Assembly: GCF_050122995.1 (NCBI RefSeq)
Contig: NZ_JBNLIA010000004.1
Span: 186,001 to 250,000 of the forward strand
Origin: Haloparvum alkalitolerans
GTDB lineage: Archaea > Halobacteriota > Halobacteria > Halobacteriales > Haloferacaceae
Reading direction: 5' to 3'
Length of the DNA: 64,000 nucleotides
Part shown: piece by piece, positions 1 through 8,308 of the stretch
Layout of the letters: each line of letters opens with the position of its first letter
Numbering within the stretch: position 1 is the first letter of the stretch
Translations under genes and position numbers: made by a program
The notes under the pieces: generated by a model
Seen by the model: the letters and a program-made list of their open reading frames with translations, nothing else
Database searches by the model: none
Told to the model about the DNA's origin: nothing

Positions 1-165
1 ATCGACCGGTAGGGCGTCCGTCCGCCGCCGGCGCCGCCAACACCGTCGCCGCCAACACCGTCGCCGCGACGCGCGGGACGGCCGCACGTCCGGGGGAGAG
101 AAACCGTCCGAGGACCCCGCCAGCAGGCGCGTGAAGCGGTCACACGCCCGACCCCCCTTCGACGG
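1..165. other. No gene identified; short tandem repeat
   Basis: No coding region can be supported here. A 15-bp unit, GCCGCCAACACCGTC, occurs twice back to back at 33-47 and 48-62. A short frame closes with TAG at 10-12 and could be the last codons of a gene outside the window, but nothing identifies it. In other haloarchaea rpl11 often lies just upstream of rpl1; I cannot recognise its C-terminus here. Confidence 0.4.
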
Positions 166-257
166 CTTTAAGGGCGGCATGGGCCACTATCCGATGAGAC
201 AGGCTTCGCCTGTTTCACTGACCCGTAGGAGCTACCTGCGTACTACGGAGGTGAAAA
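166..257 (+). promoter_or_regulatory. rpl1 operon promoter and structured mRNA leader
   Basis: A TATA-like box (CTTTAAG, 166-172) would place the transcript start near 193-198, giving a leader of about 60 nt. The leader holds a hairpin with a 9-bp stem (196-204 with 208-216, one G.U pair) and a UUC loop. A strong Shine-Dalgarno sequence, GGAGGTG at 247-253, precedes ATG 258. In Halobacterium the L1-L10-L12 transcript carries a leader resembling the L1 site of 23S rRNA, so this hairpin is a candidate site for L1 autogenous repression. That role is inferred. Confidence 0.6.
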
Positions 258-896
258 ATGGCAGACACAATAGAGGAGGCAGTATCTCAGGCTCTCGACG
301 AGGCCCCCGAGCGGAACTTCCGTGAAACGGTGGACCTCGCGATCAACCTTCGAGATCTCGACCTCAACGATCCGTCGAACCGCATCGACGAGTCCGTCGT
401 GCTGCCGGCTGGAACGGGGCAGGAGACACAGATCGTCGTCTTCGCGGAGGGCGAAACCGCCGTCCGCGCAGAGGATGTCGCTGACGAAGTGCTTGACAGC
501 GACGACCTCGAAGACCTCGGAGACGACGACGACCGCGCAAAGGACCTGGCCGATGAGACCGACTTCTTCATCGCCGAAGCCAGCCTGATGCAGGACATCG
601 GTCGGTACCTCGGTACCGTCCTCGGTCCGCGCGGGAAGATGCCTACCCCACTGCAGCCGGACGACGACATCGTCGACACAGTCAATCGGATGAAGAACAC
701 GGTGCAGCTCCGGTCCCGCGACCGCCGGACGTTCCACACGCGCGTCGGCGCGGAGGACATGGACGCGGAGGACATCGCGAGCAACATCGACGTCATCATC
801 CGCCGTCTCGAGGCCGACCTCGAGAAGGGCCCGCTCAACATCGACGGGATCTACGTCAAGACGACGATGGGTCCCGCGGAGGAGGTCCCGGTATGA
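258..896 (+). CDS. rpl1: 50S ribosomal protein L1
   Basis: Ribosomal protein uL1, 212 aa, which forms the mobile L1 stalk of the large subunit near the E site and in many organisms represses its own operon by binding mRNA. The N-terminus (MADTIEEAVSQALDEAP) and the segment GTVLGPRGKMPTPL are typical of archaeal L1, and length is normal. It is first in an L1-L10-L12 operon; its TGA overlaps the ATG of rpl10 (ATGA at 893-896), implying translational coupling. The start follows a strong Shine-Dalgarno site. Confidence 0.97.
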   Translation: MADTIEEAVSQALDEAPERNFRETVDLAINLRDLDLNDPSNRIDESVVLPAGTGQETQIVVFAEGETAVRAEDVADEVLDSDDLEDLGDDDDRAKDLADETDFFIAEASLMQDIGRYLGTVLGPRGKMPTPLQPDDDIVDTVNRMKNTVQLRSRDRRTFHTRVGAEDMDAEDIASNIDVIIRRLEADLEKGPLNIDGIYVKTTMGPAEEVPV

Positions 897-1930
897 GCTC
901 CGTCCGCCAGACCGACACGATCCCCGAGTGGAAGCGCGAGGAGGTCGACGAGCTCGTCGACTTCATCGACTCGTTCGCGTCCGTCGGGATCGTCGGCGTC
1001 GCCGGCATCCCGAGCCGTCAGCTCCAGGCCATGCGCCGCGAGCTGCACGGCTCCGCCGACGTCCGGATGAGCCGCAACACGCTCGTCGTCCGCGCGCTGG
1101 AGGAAGTCGACGAGGGCGTCGAGCAGCTCACCCAGTACGTCGCCGGACAGGTGGCGCTCATCGGCACCAACGACAACCCGTTCGGCCTCTACAAGCAGCT
1201 CGAGGCCTCGAAGACGCCGGCCCCGATCAACGCCGGCGAGGTCGCCCCGAACGACATCGTCATCCCCGAGGGTGACACGGGGGTCGACCCCGGTCCGTTC
1301 GTCGGCGAACTGCAGACCGTCGGCGCCGCCGCGCGCATCCAGGAGGGCTCGATCCAGGTCACCGAGGACTCGAAGGTCCTCGAGGAGGGCGAGGTCGTCT
1401 CCGACGACCTGGCCAACGTCCTGACCGAACTCGGCATCGAGCCGAAGGAAGTCGGGCTCGACCTGAAGGGCGTCTTCTCGGAAGGCGTCCTCTTCGAGCC
1501 GGACGAGCTCGCCATCGACGTCGACGAGTACCGCGCGGACATCCAGTCCGCCGCGGCCGCGGGCCGCAACCTCTCGCTCAACGCGGAGTACCCGACCGCC
1601 GCCACCGTCGGCACCCTTCTCGCGAAGGGCTCCGGCGAGGCGAAGTCGGTCGCGCTCCACGCGGAGGTCGAGAGCCCGGACGTCGTGCCCGACCTCGTCG
1701 GGAAGGCCGACGCCCAGCTCCGCGCGCTCGCCGCGCAGATCGACGACGAGGAGGCGCTGCCGGAGGAGCTGCAGGGCGTGGACGCCGCGCCCGCCCCGGC
1801 CGCCGACGAGCAGGAGGAGGAACAGGCTGACGAAGAAGAGACCGCATCCGAGGACGCCGACGAGGCCGACGACTCCGACGACGAGGAGGACGGCGACGGC
1901 GGCGATGGCCTCGGAGCGATGTTCGGATAA
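893..1930 (+). CDS. rpl10: 50S ribosomal protein L10 (P0 stalk base)
   Basis: Archaeal uL10/aP0, 345 aa. It anchors L12 dimers to the ribosome and helps recruit translation factors. The N-terminal rRNA-binding region is followed by the archaeal/eukaryotic insertion domain, helices that bind L12, an acidic Asp/Glu-rich linker from about residue 295, and the terminal GLGAMFG tail matching the L12 C-terminus (GLGELFG). Both tails form the factor-binding peptide. It overlaps rpl1 by 4 bp and is followed 18 bp later by rpl12. Confidence 0.97.
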   Translation: MSSVRQTDTIPEWKREEVDELVDFIDSFASVGIVGVAGIPSRQLQAMRRELHGSADVRMSRNTLVVRALEEVDEGVEQLTQYVAGQVALIGTNDNPFGLYKQLEASKTPAPINAGEVAPNDIVIPEGDTGVDPGPFVGELQTVGAAARIQEGSIQVTEDSKVLEEGEVVSDDLANVLTELGIEPKEVGLDLKGVFSEGVLFEPDELAIDVDEYRADIQSAAAAGRNLSLNAEYPTAATVGTLLAKGSGEAKSVALHAEVESPDVVPDLVGKADAQLRALAAQIDDEEALPEELQGVDAAPAPAADEQEEEQADEEETASEDADEADDSDDEEDGDGGDGLGAMFG

Positions 1931-1948
1931 CCAACGGAGATCACAACA

Positions 1949-2284
1949 ATGGAATACGTTTACGCTGCGCTCATCCTGAACGAATCGGGCGAGGAGATCA
2001 ACGAGGACAACATCACCGGCGTGCTCGAAGCCGCCGGCGTCGACGTCGAGGAGTCCCGCGTCAAGGCGCTCGTCGCCGCGCTGGAGGACGTCGACATCGA
2101 GGAGGCCATCGAGACGGCCGCCGCCGCGCCCGCCGCGGGCGCCGCCGCGAGCGGCTCCGCCGGTGGCGAGGAAGAGTCCGAGGAGTCCGAGGAGGCCGAG
2201 GAGGAGGCCGCCGAGGAAGCCGAGGAAGACGAGGACGAGGAAGACGGCGACGAGGGCGAAGGGCTCGGCGAGCTCTTCGGCTGA
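1949..2284 (+). CDS. rpl12: 50S ribosomal protein P1/L12
   Basis: Archaeal P1-type stalk protein, 111 aa, present as several dimers on L10 and needed for GTPase factor binding. MEYVYAALIL starts the helical dimerisation domain (residues 1-60). An Ala/Gly hinge follows, then an Asp/Glu-rich run ending in GLGELFG. A Shine-Dalgarno GGAG lies at 1936-1939. Last gene of the operon; a T6 tract follows at 2362-2367. Confidence 0.97.
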   Translation: MEYVYAALILNESGEEINEDNITGVLEAAGVDVEESRVKALVAALEDVDIEEAIETAAAAPAAGAAASGSAGGEEESEESEEAEEEAAEEAEEDEDEEDGDEGEGLGELFG

Positions 2285-2357
2285 GTCGGCGACAGAGCAG
2301 CCGCGTTCCGCGCCCGCGGGGGCGCCCGAACGCAGCCGCGTTCCTCACTCGCGAACC

Positions 2358-2368
2358 GCGATTTTTTG
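2358..2368 (+). terminator. Putative T-tract terminator of the stalk operon
   Basis: GCGATTTTTTG about 75 bp after the rpl12 stop contains six T in a region of about 70% G+C. T-rich stretches terminate archaeal RNA polymerase without needing a hairpin, so this is the most likely end of the rpl1-rpl10-rpl12 transcript. Confidence 0.5.
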
Positions 2369-2471
2369 ACCGGCCGCTCCGCGACCGCGAGCGACGGCGC
2401 CGGCGGTCGCGGTCGGCGGCCCGCCGCCCCGAACGGTTGGATTGAAGTCCGACCGCGGGGAATTCCGCCAC

Positions 2472-3767
2472 ATGCAACCCGGAGATCGCGTTCGCGTCGA
2501 GCGCGCGGACGTCACGAACGAGGGCGTGCTGATGCCCTCCTCGACGAGCGACCACCTCGTCGTGAAGCTCGACGGCGGCTACAACGTGGGGATCGACCGC
2601 GAGGCCGCCGACGTGGAGGTGCTGGAGTCGGGCGTCCACGAGGTCGACGAGGGCGGAGCGAACGAGCCGGGCGAGGTCTCGGAGATCAGCTTCGACGAGG
2701 AGCTCCCGACGGTGTCGCTCATCTCGACGGGCGGCACCATCGCCTCGACCGTCGACTACCGAACCGGTGCGGTGACCGCGCGCTTCGACGCCGAGGACGT
2801 GCTCCGGGCCGTCCCGGACCTGGCCGGCCGCGCGAACTACCGCGGCCGCGTCGTCGCGAACATCCTCTCGGAGAACATGGACCCCTCCATCTGGGTCGAC
2901 CTCGCCGAGGCGGTCCGCGAGGAGATCGAGGCGGGCGCGGACGGCGTCGTCGTGATGCACGGGACGGACACGATGCAGTACTCGGCGTCCGCGCTGTCGT
3001 TCATGCTCGACACGCCGGTCCCGGTCGTCTTCACCGGGTCGCAGCGCTCGGCCGACCGCCCCTCCTCCGACAACGTGATGAACGCGGTGTGTGCCGTCGA
3101 GGCGGCGAAGGCCGACTGTTCGGAGGTGCTGGTCTGTATGCACGCCACCGAGAGCGACGACCGCTGCGCGCTCCACCGCGGCACGCGCGTCCGCAAGAAC
3201 CACACCTCGCGCCGCGACGCCTTCGAGACGGTCGGCGCGAAGCCGCTCGGCGAGGTCGACTACGCGGCCGCCAGCGAGGCGGGCGGGTCGGACGAGGGGG
3301 CGGCCGACGGGGGCGCCGGCGTCTCCTTCCGGCGCGAGCACGCCGAGCGCGGCGCGACCGACCTCGCGCTCGCGGCCGACCTCGCGGCGGACGTGGAGCT
3401 CGTGAAGTTCACGCCCGGGATGGACCCGGCCGCGTGGGACTACCTCGACGACGCGGACGGCGTGGTGATCGAGGGGACCGGACTCGGCCACGTCCACACG
3501 GCCCTCATCCCGCGGGTCGAGGAGCTGGTCGAGTCGGGAACGACCGTCGTCATGACGAGCCAGTGTCTCGCGGGCCGGGTCTGTGACCGCGTCTACGACA
3601 CCGGCCGCGACCTGCTCGACGCCGGCGTCGTGGAGGCGGGCGACACCCTCCCCGGTACCGCGAAGGTGAAGCTGATGTGGGCGCTGGCGAACGCCGAGAA
3701 CCCGGCCGACGCGATGGGGCGAAACCTGGCCGGCGAGCTGACCGAGGAGTCCCAGCCCTGGCGATAG
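2472..3767 (+). CDS. gatD: Glu-tRNA(Gln) amidotransferase subunit D
   Basis: GatD, 431 aa, the asparaginase-like glutaminase half of the archaeal GatDE complex, which releases ammonia from glutamine so that GatE converts Glu-tRNA(Gln) to Gln-tRNA(Gln). An N-terminal GatD-specific barrel (residues 1-75) precedes an L-asparaginase-type domain with STGGTIAST (85-93) carrying the catalytic Thr, and MHGTDTM near residue 160. I prefer ATG 2472 (MQPGDRVRVERADVTNEG) to the in-frame TTG at 2442, because family members begin there. gatE is not in the window. The next gene starts directly after the stop. Confidence 0.94.
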   Translation: MQPGDRVRVERADVTNEGVLMPSSTSDHLVVKLDGGYNVGIDREAADVEVLESGVHEVDEGGANEPGEVSEISFDEELPTVSLISTGGTIASTVDYRTGAVTARFDAEDVLRAVPDLAGRANYRGRVVANILSENMDPSIWVDLAEAVREEIEAGADGVVVMHGTDTMQYSASALSFMLDTPVPVVFTGSQRSADRPSSDNVMNAVCAVEAAKADCSEVLVCMHATESDDRCALHRGTRVRKNHTSRRDAFETVGAKPLGEVDYAAASEAGGSDEGAADGGAGVSFRREHAERGATDLALAADLAADVELVKFTPGMDPAAWDYLDDADGVVIEGTGLGHVHTALIPRVEELVESGTTVVMTSQCLAGRVCDRVYDTGRDLLDAGVVEAGDTLPGTAKVKLMWALANAENPADAMGRNLAGELTEESQPWR

Positions 3768-4838
3768 ATGACCGACGACGACCCCGTCTCCGTCCGGCGG
3801 GCCCGCGCGGCGGACGCCGACGCAGTCGCCGCCTTCACCCGCGACACCTGGGGCGAGAGACACGGCGACTACGTCCCGGAGGCGTTCCCGCGGTGGGTCG
3901 AGGCGGACGACCCCGACCGGCGCACGTTCGTCGTCACGCTGCCGCCGGCGGCCGTGGCGGACGCCGTCGAGGGTGACCCGGCGGCGGACCCGAACCTTGT
4001 CGACGGGCGGCGCGTCGTGGGCTGTATCCAGGGCGTGCTGCTCTCGGAGTGGGAGGCGTGGGGGCAGGCGATCCGCGTCGACCCCGCCGCCCGCGGGTTC
4101 GGCGTCTCCAGACACCTCTCGCGGGCGGTCTTCGACTGGGGCCGCGAGCGCGGCGCGACGGTCTGCCGCAACATGGTGTTCTCGTGGAACGTCGCCGGCC
4201 TCGGCCAGTCGCGCGCGGTCGGCTTCGACCCCTGCACGGAGTTCCGGTTCCTTCAGCCGGTACCGGACGCCGAGGCGACCCCCGACCTCCCCGTCGCCGG
4301 AACCGGGAGCGGGACCGCCGGGGCGCCCGATCCCGACGCCGCCTGGAGCTTCTGGACGGACAGCGCCGCCCGCGAGCACCTTCGCGGGCTGTCGATGGAC
4401 GCCGAGGAGTCGTGGGCGCTCTCGGCGCTGACGCGCGAGGAACTGGCGGCCGCCGCGGCCGACGACCGCCTGCTCGCGGTCCACGACGGCGGCGTCGCGG
4501 GGATGAGCTACCGGTCGTACACCCACGAGCGCGAGGCGGGGGACGGCGAGACGGACGGCCAGACGGACGACGGAGCGGACGCGGAGACGATAACGGAGGC
4601 CATCTACGGCGTCGCCGCGTGGCGCGACGCCGAGGCGGCCGCGGCGCTGCTGGCGGGGATCGCTCGCGACGCGGCGGCCGCCGGCGCCGACCGGACGCGC
4701 GTGCTGGTGCCGGAGGCGGCGGCGGTCGTCAGCGACGCGGCGGCCGCCCGCGTTCCGGTGGCCGACGAACCGGACTTCGTGATGGCCGCGGACCTCACGG
4801 ACCCCGCCGTCGGCCGGATCCCGGACGGGGACGCGTAG
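3768..4838 (+). CDS. GNAT family N-acetyltransferase
   Basis: Acetyltransferase of the GNAT fold, 356 aa, with a first domain in residues 1-170. That domain ends in a segment (VDPAARGFGVSRHLSRAVFDW) matching the acetyl-CoA-binding motif A pattern and a following Asn-containing strand. The C-terminal half (from about 185) is less clear and may be a second degenerate GNAT domain. The substrate cannot be told. ATG begins right after the gatD TAG with zero spacing, so the two are probably co-transcribed, but no functional link is evident. Confidence 0.75.
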   Translation: MTDDDPVSVRRARAADADAVAAFTRDTWGERHGDYVPEAFPRWVEADDPDRRTFVVTLPPAAVADAVEGDPAADPNLVDGRRVVGCIQGVLLSEWEAWGQAIRVDPAARGFGVSRHLSRAVFDWGRERGATVCRNMVFSWNVAGLGQSRAVGFDPCTEFRFLQPVPDAEATPDLPVAGTGSGTAGAPDPDAAWSFWTDSAAREHLRGLSMDAEESWALSALTREELAAAAADDRLLAVHDGGVAGMSYRSYTHEREAGDGETDGQTDDGADAETITEAIYGVAAWRDAEAAAALLAGIARDAAAAGADRTRVLVPEAAAVVSDAAAARVPVADEPDFVMAADLTDPAVGRIPDGDA

Positions 4839-4895
4839 CGCGGTCCGGGCCCCCGACCGTCACGCTCATTCGCCCCGCGCGCGAACGGGGACGCG

Positions 4896-5111
4896 ATGGA
4901 CCCGCTGTTCGTGGACCTGGCGACGGCTCGGACGCTGACGTACTACGGCGTGCTCTACGCGGTCGTCGTCGGGTTCGCGGTCTGGATCTACCGCGACGCG
5001 CGCTCCGAGGGAGTCCGCTACCCCGCCGTCTGGGCGCTCGCGACGCTCGTGTTCACCATCGTCCCCGTCGTCGCGTACATGCTCGTGAAGTCGCGGCGCG
5101 ACGGGGCCTGA
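4896..5111 (+). CDS. Small two-helix membrane protein
   Basis: Protein of 71 aa with two hydrophobic segments (about residues 14-32 and 43-63) joined by a charged loop (YRDARSEGVR) and a basic C-terminus (KSRRDGA). This layout resembles short PLDc_N-like haloarchaeal membrane proteins, but I cannot assign a function. It lies 57 bp after the acetyltransferase gene in the same direction and faces a convergent gene. Confidence 0.6.
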   Translation: MDPLFVDLATARTLTYYGVLYAVVVGFAVWIYRDARSEGVRYPAVWALATLVFTIVPVVAYMLVKSRRDGA

Positions 5112-5140
5112 TCGGTCGCCGACGCGGGATCGGCCCGGCG

Positions 5141-6010
5141 CTACTCCGGATACAGCTCCTCTTCGCGGTCGATCGCGTCGATCCGAGCCACGTCCTCCGG
5201 GTCGAGTTCGAGCGCCGCGGCCGCGAGGTTCGCGCGCTGGTGGGCCTCGCTCGAGGCCTTGGGGATCGCGACGACCGGGTCCTTCGCGAGGACCCAGGCC
5301 AGCGACACCGCCGCGGGCGTGGTCCCGTGTTTCTCCGCGACGGTCCGGAGCGCCTCGACCTCTCCGGCGCGGCCGCCCGCGAGCGGCGAGTAGGCCACCA
5401 CCGGGTAGCCGTGCTCGCGGGCGTGGTCGAGCAGTTCAGGCCGGTGATACAGCGGATGCAACTCGGTCTGGTGGGCCGCGAGCCGGAGCCCGCGGTCCGC
5501 GAGGACCTCGACGGCGCGGTCGAGCTGGTCGCGCTCGAAGTTGCTGACGCCGACGTGGCGCACGAGCCCCTCGTCGACGAGGTCGGCCAGCGCCGACAGG
5601 GTCCCCTCGGGCTCGTAGCCGCCGCGCGGGCGGTGGACGTACAGCAGGTCGATGGCGTCGACGCCCAGCCGGTCGGCGCTCGCGCGGGCGCTCTCCGGAA
5701 CCGCGTCGGGAGCCAGCGCGTCGATCCAGAGCTTGGTCGCCACGGTCACGTCCGCCCGGGAGAGGGCGGGAGCGGAGGAATCGCCGGCGCCACCGAGCGC
5801 GGCCGCCAGCCCCTCGCCGACGACCGCCTCGTTCTCGTAGATCTGTGCGGTGTCGAGGTGGCGGTAGCCGAGGTCCAGCGCCGCCCGGACGGCGGCGGGG
5901 TCCTCGATGCCCATCGTGCCGAGTCCGACTCGAGGAAGGTCGAGGGGGTGGTCGGCCGGCGGTCGGTCGGTCGGCACACGGTCCGTCGCGGCTCGGCTCT
6001 CGTCGGTCAT
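5141..6010 (-). CDS. Aldo/keto reductase
   Basis: NAD(P)H-dependent aldo/keto reductase, 289 aa. The family tetrad is visible: Asp53 and Tyr58 in LDTAQIYENE, Lys93 in ATKLW, His126 in YVHRPRG. VGVSNFE and IPKASS (cofactor loop) are also present. It probably reduces a carbonyl compound in the cytoplasm; the substrate is unknown. The first 24 residues are Asp/Pro-rich and precede the conserved PRVGLGTMG start of the barrel. Followed on the same strand by a peroxiredoxin gene. Confidence 0.9.
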   Translation of the reverse strand: MTDESRAATDRVPTDRPPADHPLDLPRVGLGTMGIEDPAAVRAALDLGYRHLDTAQIYENEAVVGEGLAAALGGAGDSSAPALSRADVTVATKLWIDALAPDAVPESARASADRLGVDAIDLLYVHRPRGGYEPEGTLSALADLVDEGLVRHVGVSNFERDQLDRAVEVLADRGLRLAAHQTELHPLYHRPELLDHAREHGYPVVAYSPLAGGRAGEVEALRTVAEKHGTTPAAVSLAWVLAKDPVVAIPKASSEAHQRANLAAAALELDPEDVARIDAIDREEELYPE

Positions 6011-6067
6011 GGCTTCCGCTCGGCGCGGGAGCTACTTATGTCGGCCGTCGTGGGTCGAAGCGAGGTC

Positions 6068-6547
6068 CTACGCCGCCTCGACGGCGTCCAGTAGCGCGCC
6101 GTAGTCGGGCTCGTTCGTCGGGTCGTCGGCGATCCACCGGTAGGTCACCGCCCCGTCGGCGTCGAGGACGAATACCGCGCGGTTGGCGATCCCGTACAGT
6201 CCGAGCTCCGCGATGTCCATCTCCAGTCCGTACGCCCGGATCGCGTCCCCGGCCATGTCGCTGACGAGGTCGAACTCGATCCCGTGTTCGTCGCGGAACG
6301 CGCCCTGCGAGAACGGCGAGTCCGCGCTCACCCCGAGGAGGGTCGCCCCCGCCTCCTCGAAGTCGCCGAGCCGTTCCTGAAGCGCCACCATCTCGTTCGT
6401 GCACGGCGGGGTGAACGCGCCCGGGAAGAACGCGAGCACGACGGGCCCGTCCCCGAGGCGGTCCGCGAGCGCGAACGCCTCGTGGTCGCTCGTGCCGAGC
6501 GTCGCTTCGAACCGCGGTGCGTCGTCGCCGGTCTCGGGTGCTGACAT
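6068..6547 (-). CDS. Peroxiredoxin (AhpC/TSA family)
   Basis: Thiol peroxidase of 159 aa. FFPGAFTPPCTNEM holds the peroxidatic Cys49 in the PxxxT/SxxC context. No resolving Cys is apparent nearby, so it looks like a 1-Cys enzyme that needs an external thiol. Start chosen at MSAPETGDD (6547) because the open frame upstream lacks family similarity and is low-complexity. It would remove peroxides in the cytoplasm. A second peroxiredoxin with a different Cys pattern is encoded at 31540-32067. Confidence 0.9.
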   Translation of the reverse strand: MSAPETGDDAPRFEATLGTSDHEAFALADRLGDGPVVLAFFPGAFTPPCTNEMVALQERLGDFEEAGATLLGVSADSPFSQGAFRDEHGIEFDLVSDMAGDAIRAYGLEMDIAELGLYGIANRAVFVLDADGAVTYRWIADDPTNEPDYGALLDAVEAA

Positions 6548-6810
6548 CGGCCACACTTGGCCCGCGAGTGACATAAATGGCGGGCGCCCGACCGCGTTTC
6601 CGAAGGGAGAAACCGGGCTGGCACGCTGAGGGGGCCGAGGAGTGAAGCGGAGACCACGGTGCTGTGGTGCGGTCGCGGTGCGGTCGCGGTTCCGGGAGGA
6701 ACGGTCGAGTGCTGCAGCCCCGTTCGGCGGGTTCCGACACTCGACACGGGACACGCGTCCGAGGGGGAGTCAGCGGCGACCTCCGTCGTCTCCGGCCCAG
6801 CGACCGGGAG

Positions 6811-8199
6811 CTACCGCCGATAGGCGCCCGTCGCGCTCGTCGCCCCGAGCCGCCGCTCGACGGGCTCCAGGTCCTCGTCCGGGAGGGGCAGGTGACCGTG
6901 CCGCAGCGTGCCGGCGATGCGCGTCTCCGCGTCCGCGACGTCGAGGCGGAGCGTCGGCGCGAGCGTGCCGCCGAACCGGCGGAGCTGTTCCTCCTCCGGC
7001 AGGTGGGCGACCCCGTCGAGGTTCTCGCCGGCGTAGTCGTAGTAGTTGAAGAAGCTCACCGCGAGCAGTTCGTCCGCGTGCGGGTAGACCACCCACGAGT
7101 AGGCCTGGAACGGCGCGTTCGCGGGGTTGGTGGCGACGAGCCCGTGGCCGTTCAGCGGCTCGTAGTCGCCGCCGAGCGAGTCGGCGACGAACCCGTAGAG
7201 GGCGTCGTACCCCTCCAGCCCGGGGGCGAACGTGTGGAGGTGGCTGGAGACGAACAGGTAGTACCGACCGTCGCGGACGACCACGTGGGGGCGTTCCAGT
7301 TCCTGATTCACGCAGACGGCCTCGAGAAGCGGCGGCCGGAGCTCCCAGTCCATCGGGTCGCCGGTCGGGGAGTGGGCGACGCCCACGCTGCCGTTGAACT
7401 CCTGCTGGGCGGGGTCGCCGCCGCAGGCGTCCGACCCCTCCGGGACCGGCGTGTTCGCCTCGAACAGCAGATACGTCTCGCCGGTCGCGGGGTCCTCGAA
7501 GAACCACGGGTCGCGGAAGGTGTAGGTCATCCCCCGCGACTGGGCCTCGCGCTCGTAGTGGTCGCCGTCCGGTTCCAGCAGGACCTCGTGGTCCCACGGG
7601 CCGGCTATCTCCACGCCGTCGCCGGTCGCGGAGATGGATCCCCCCGAGGCGCCCGCGATGCGCTGTTCGTAGCTCAACTCGTCGCTTCCCCGGCGGCCGG
7701 CCGCGGTGTAGTAGCAGTAGAGTTCGTCCGCCTCGGCGTCGTACATCGCGGAGCCGGCCCACTGGCGGGAGCCGTAGGGGACGGCGGTGGACGCGCCTTC
7801 GTCGTCGACGCTCTCGGGGCGCTGCGGGTCGTTCGGCTCCGAATCGTCCGACTCCCCGAACACCGGCCCGCCGTGGGTCCAGTGTTCGCCGTCCGCGGCG
7901 TAGAAGTAGTGGTGGCGCGCCACGTCGTGTCGCTTGCCCGGGAGCAGGTCGTCCGGCGTCGTGAGCGCGATCAGGACGCGGTAGCCGCCGACCTCCGCGA
8001 GGCTCCCGTCGCGGGCGCGGAGCGGCCACGTGTCCCAGACGTGGAGGCCGCCGAAGGTGTCGTGCTCGGGCGGGTAGATGACCGGTGCGACCGCGTCCGG
8101 GTCCCGATCCAGCCCCGCCGCCTGCTCGCGCGTCCACGCGGGCGTCTCCGCGGTCTCGCGTCGAGGAACGTCCTCCTCGCGTCGAGGGGTGTGATCCAT
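6811..8199 (-). CDS. Glycoside hydrolase family 68 (levansucrase/inulosucrase-like)
   Basis: Five-bladed beta-propeller fructosyltransferase, 462 aa. All three GH68 catalytic motifs are present: nucleophile Asp56 in VWDTWP, transition-state Arg-Asp-Pro in FRDPWFF (229-231), and the acid/base Glu in ELERPHVV (about 302). Enzymes of this family split sucrose and build levan or inulin, or act as invertases. No Sec or Tat signal peptide is visible, unlike bacterial levansucrases. An A/T box (GAGTTTTTCGC near 8226) lies 27 bp before ATG 8199, supporting a leaderless start there rather than at the GTG 6 bp upstream. Confidence 0.88.
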   Translation of the reverse strand: MDHTPRREEDVPRRETAETPAWTREQAAGLDRDPDAVAPVIYPPEHDTFGGLHVWDTWPLRARDGSLAEVGGYRVLIALTTPDDLLPGKRHDVARHHYFYAADGEHWTHGGPVFGESDDSEPNDPQRPESVDDEGASTAVPYGSRQWAGSAMYDAEADELYCYYTAAGRRGSDELSYEQRIAGASGGSISATGDGVEIAGPWDHEVLLEPDGDHYEREAQSRGMTYTFRDPWFFEDPATGETYLLFEANTPVPEGSDACGGDPAQQEFNGSVGVAHSPTGDPMDWELRPPLLEAVCVNQELERPHVVVRDGRYYLFVSSHLHTFAPGLEGYDALYGFVADSLGGDYEPLNGHGLVATNPANAPFQAYSWVVYPHADELLAVSFFNYYDYAGENLDGVAHLPEEEQLRRFGGTLAPTLRLDVADAETRIAGTLRHGHLPLPDEDLEPVERRLGATSATGAYRR

Positions 8200-8308
8200 A
8201 CGCACGTCTGCGAGGGTCGTGCGAAAAACTCTTTCTTCATGTACTCGGTCGGTAGTTAATGAACCACTCCGGCGGAGTTCCGCCGGTACTCCCCCTGCGA
8301 GCTGCGGA

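Noticed and set aside
1..165. rpl11 upstream of rpl1
   Set aside because: No frame here resembles the C-terminus of L11.
2061..4526. Minus-strand open frame of about 820 codons over gatD and the acetyltransferase gene
   Set aside because: Shadow of GatD and GNAT on the plus strand; low-complexity product ending in Arg/Pro-rich sequence.
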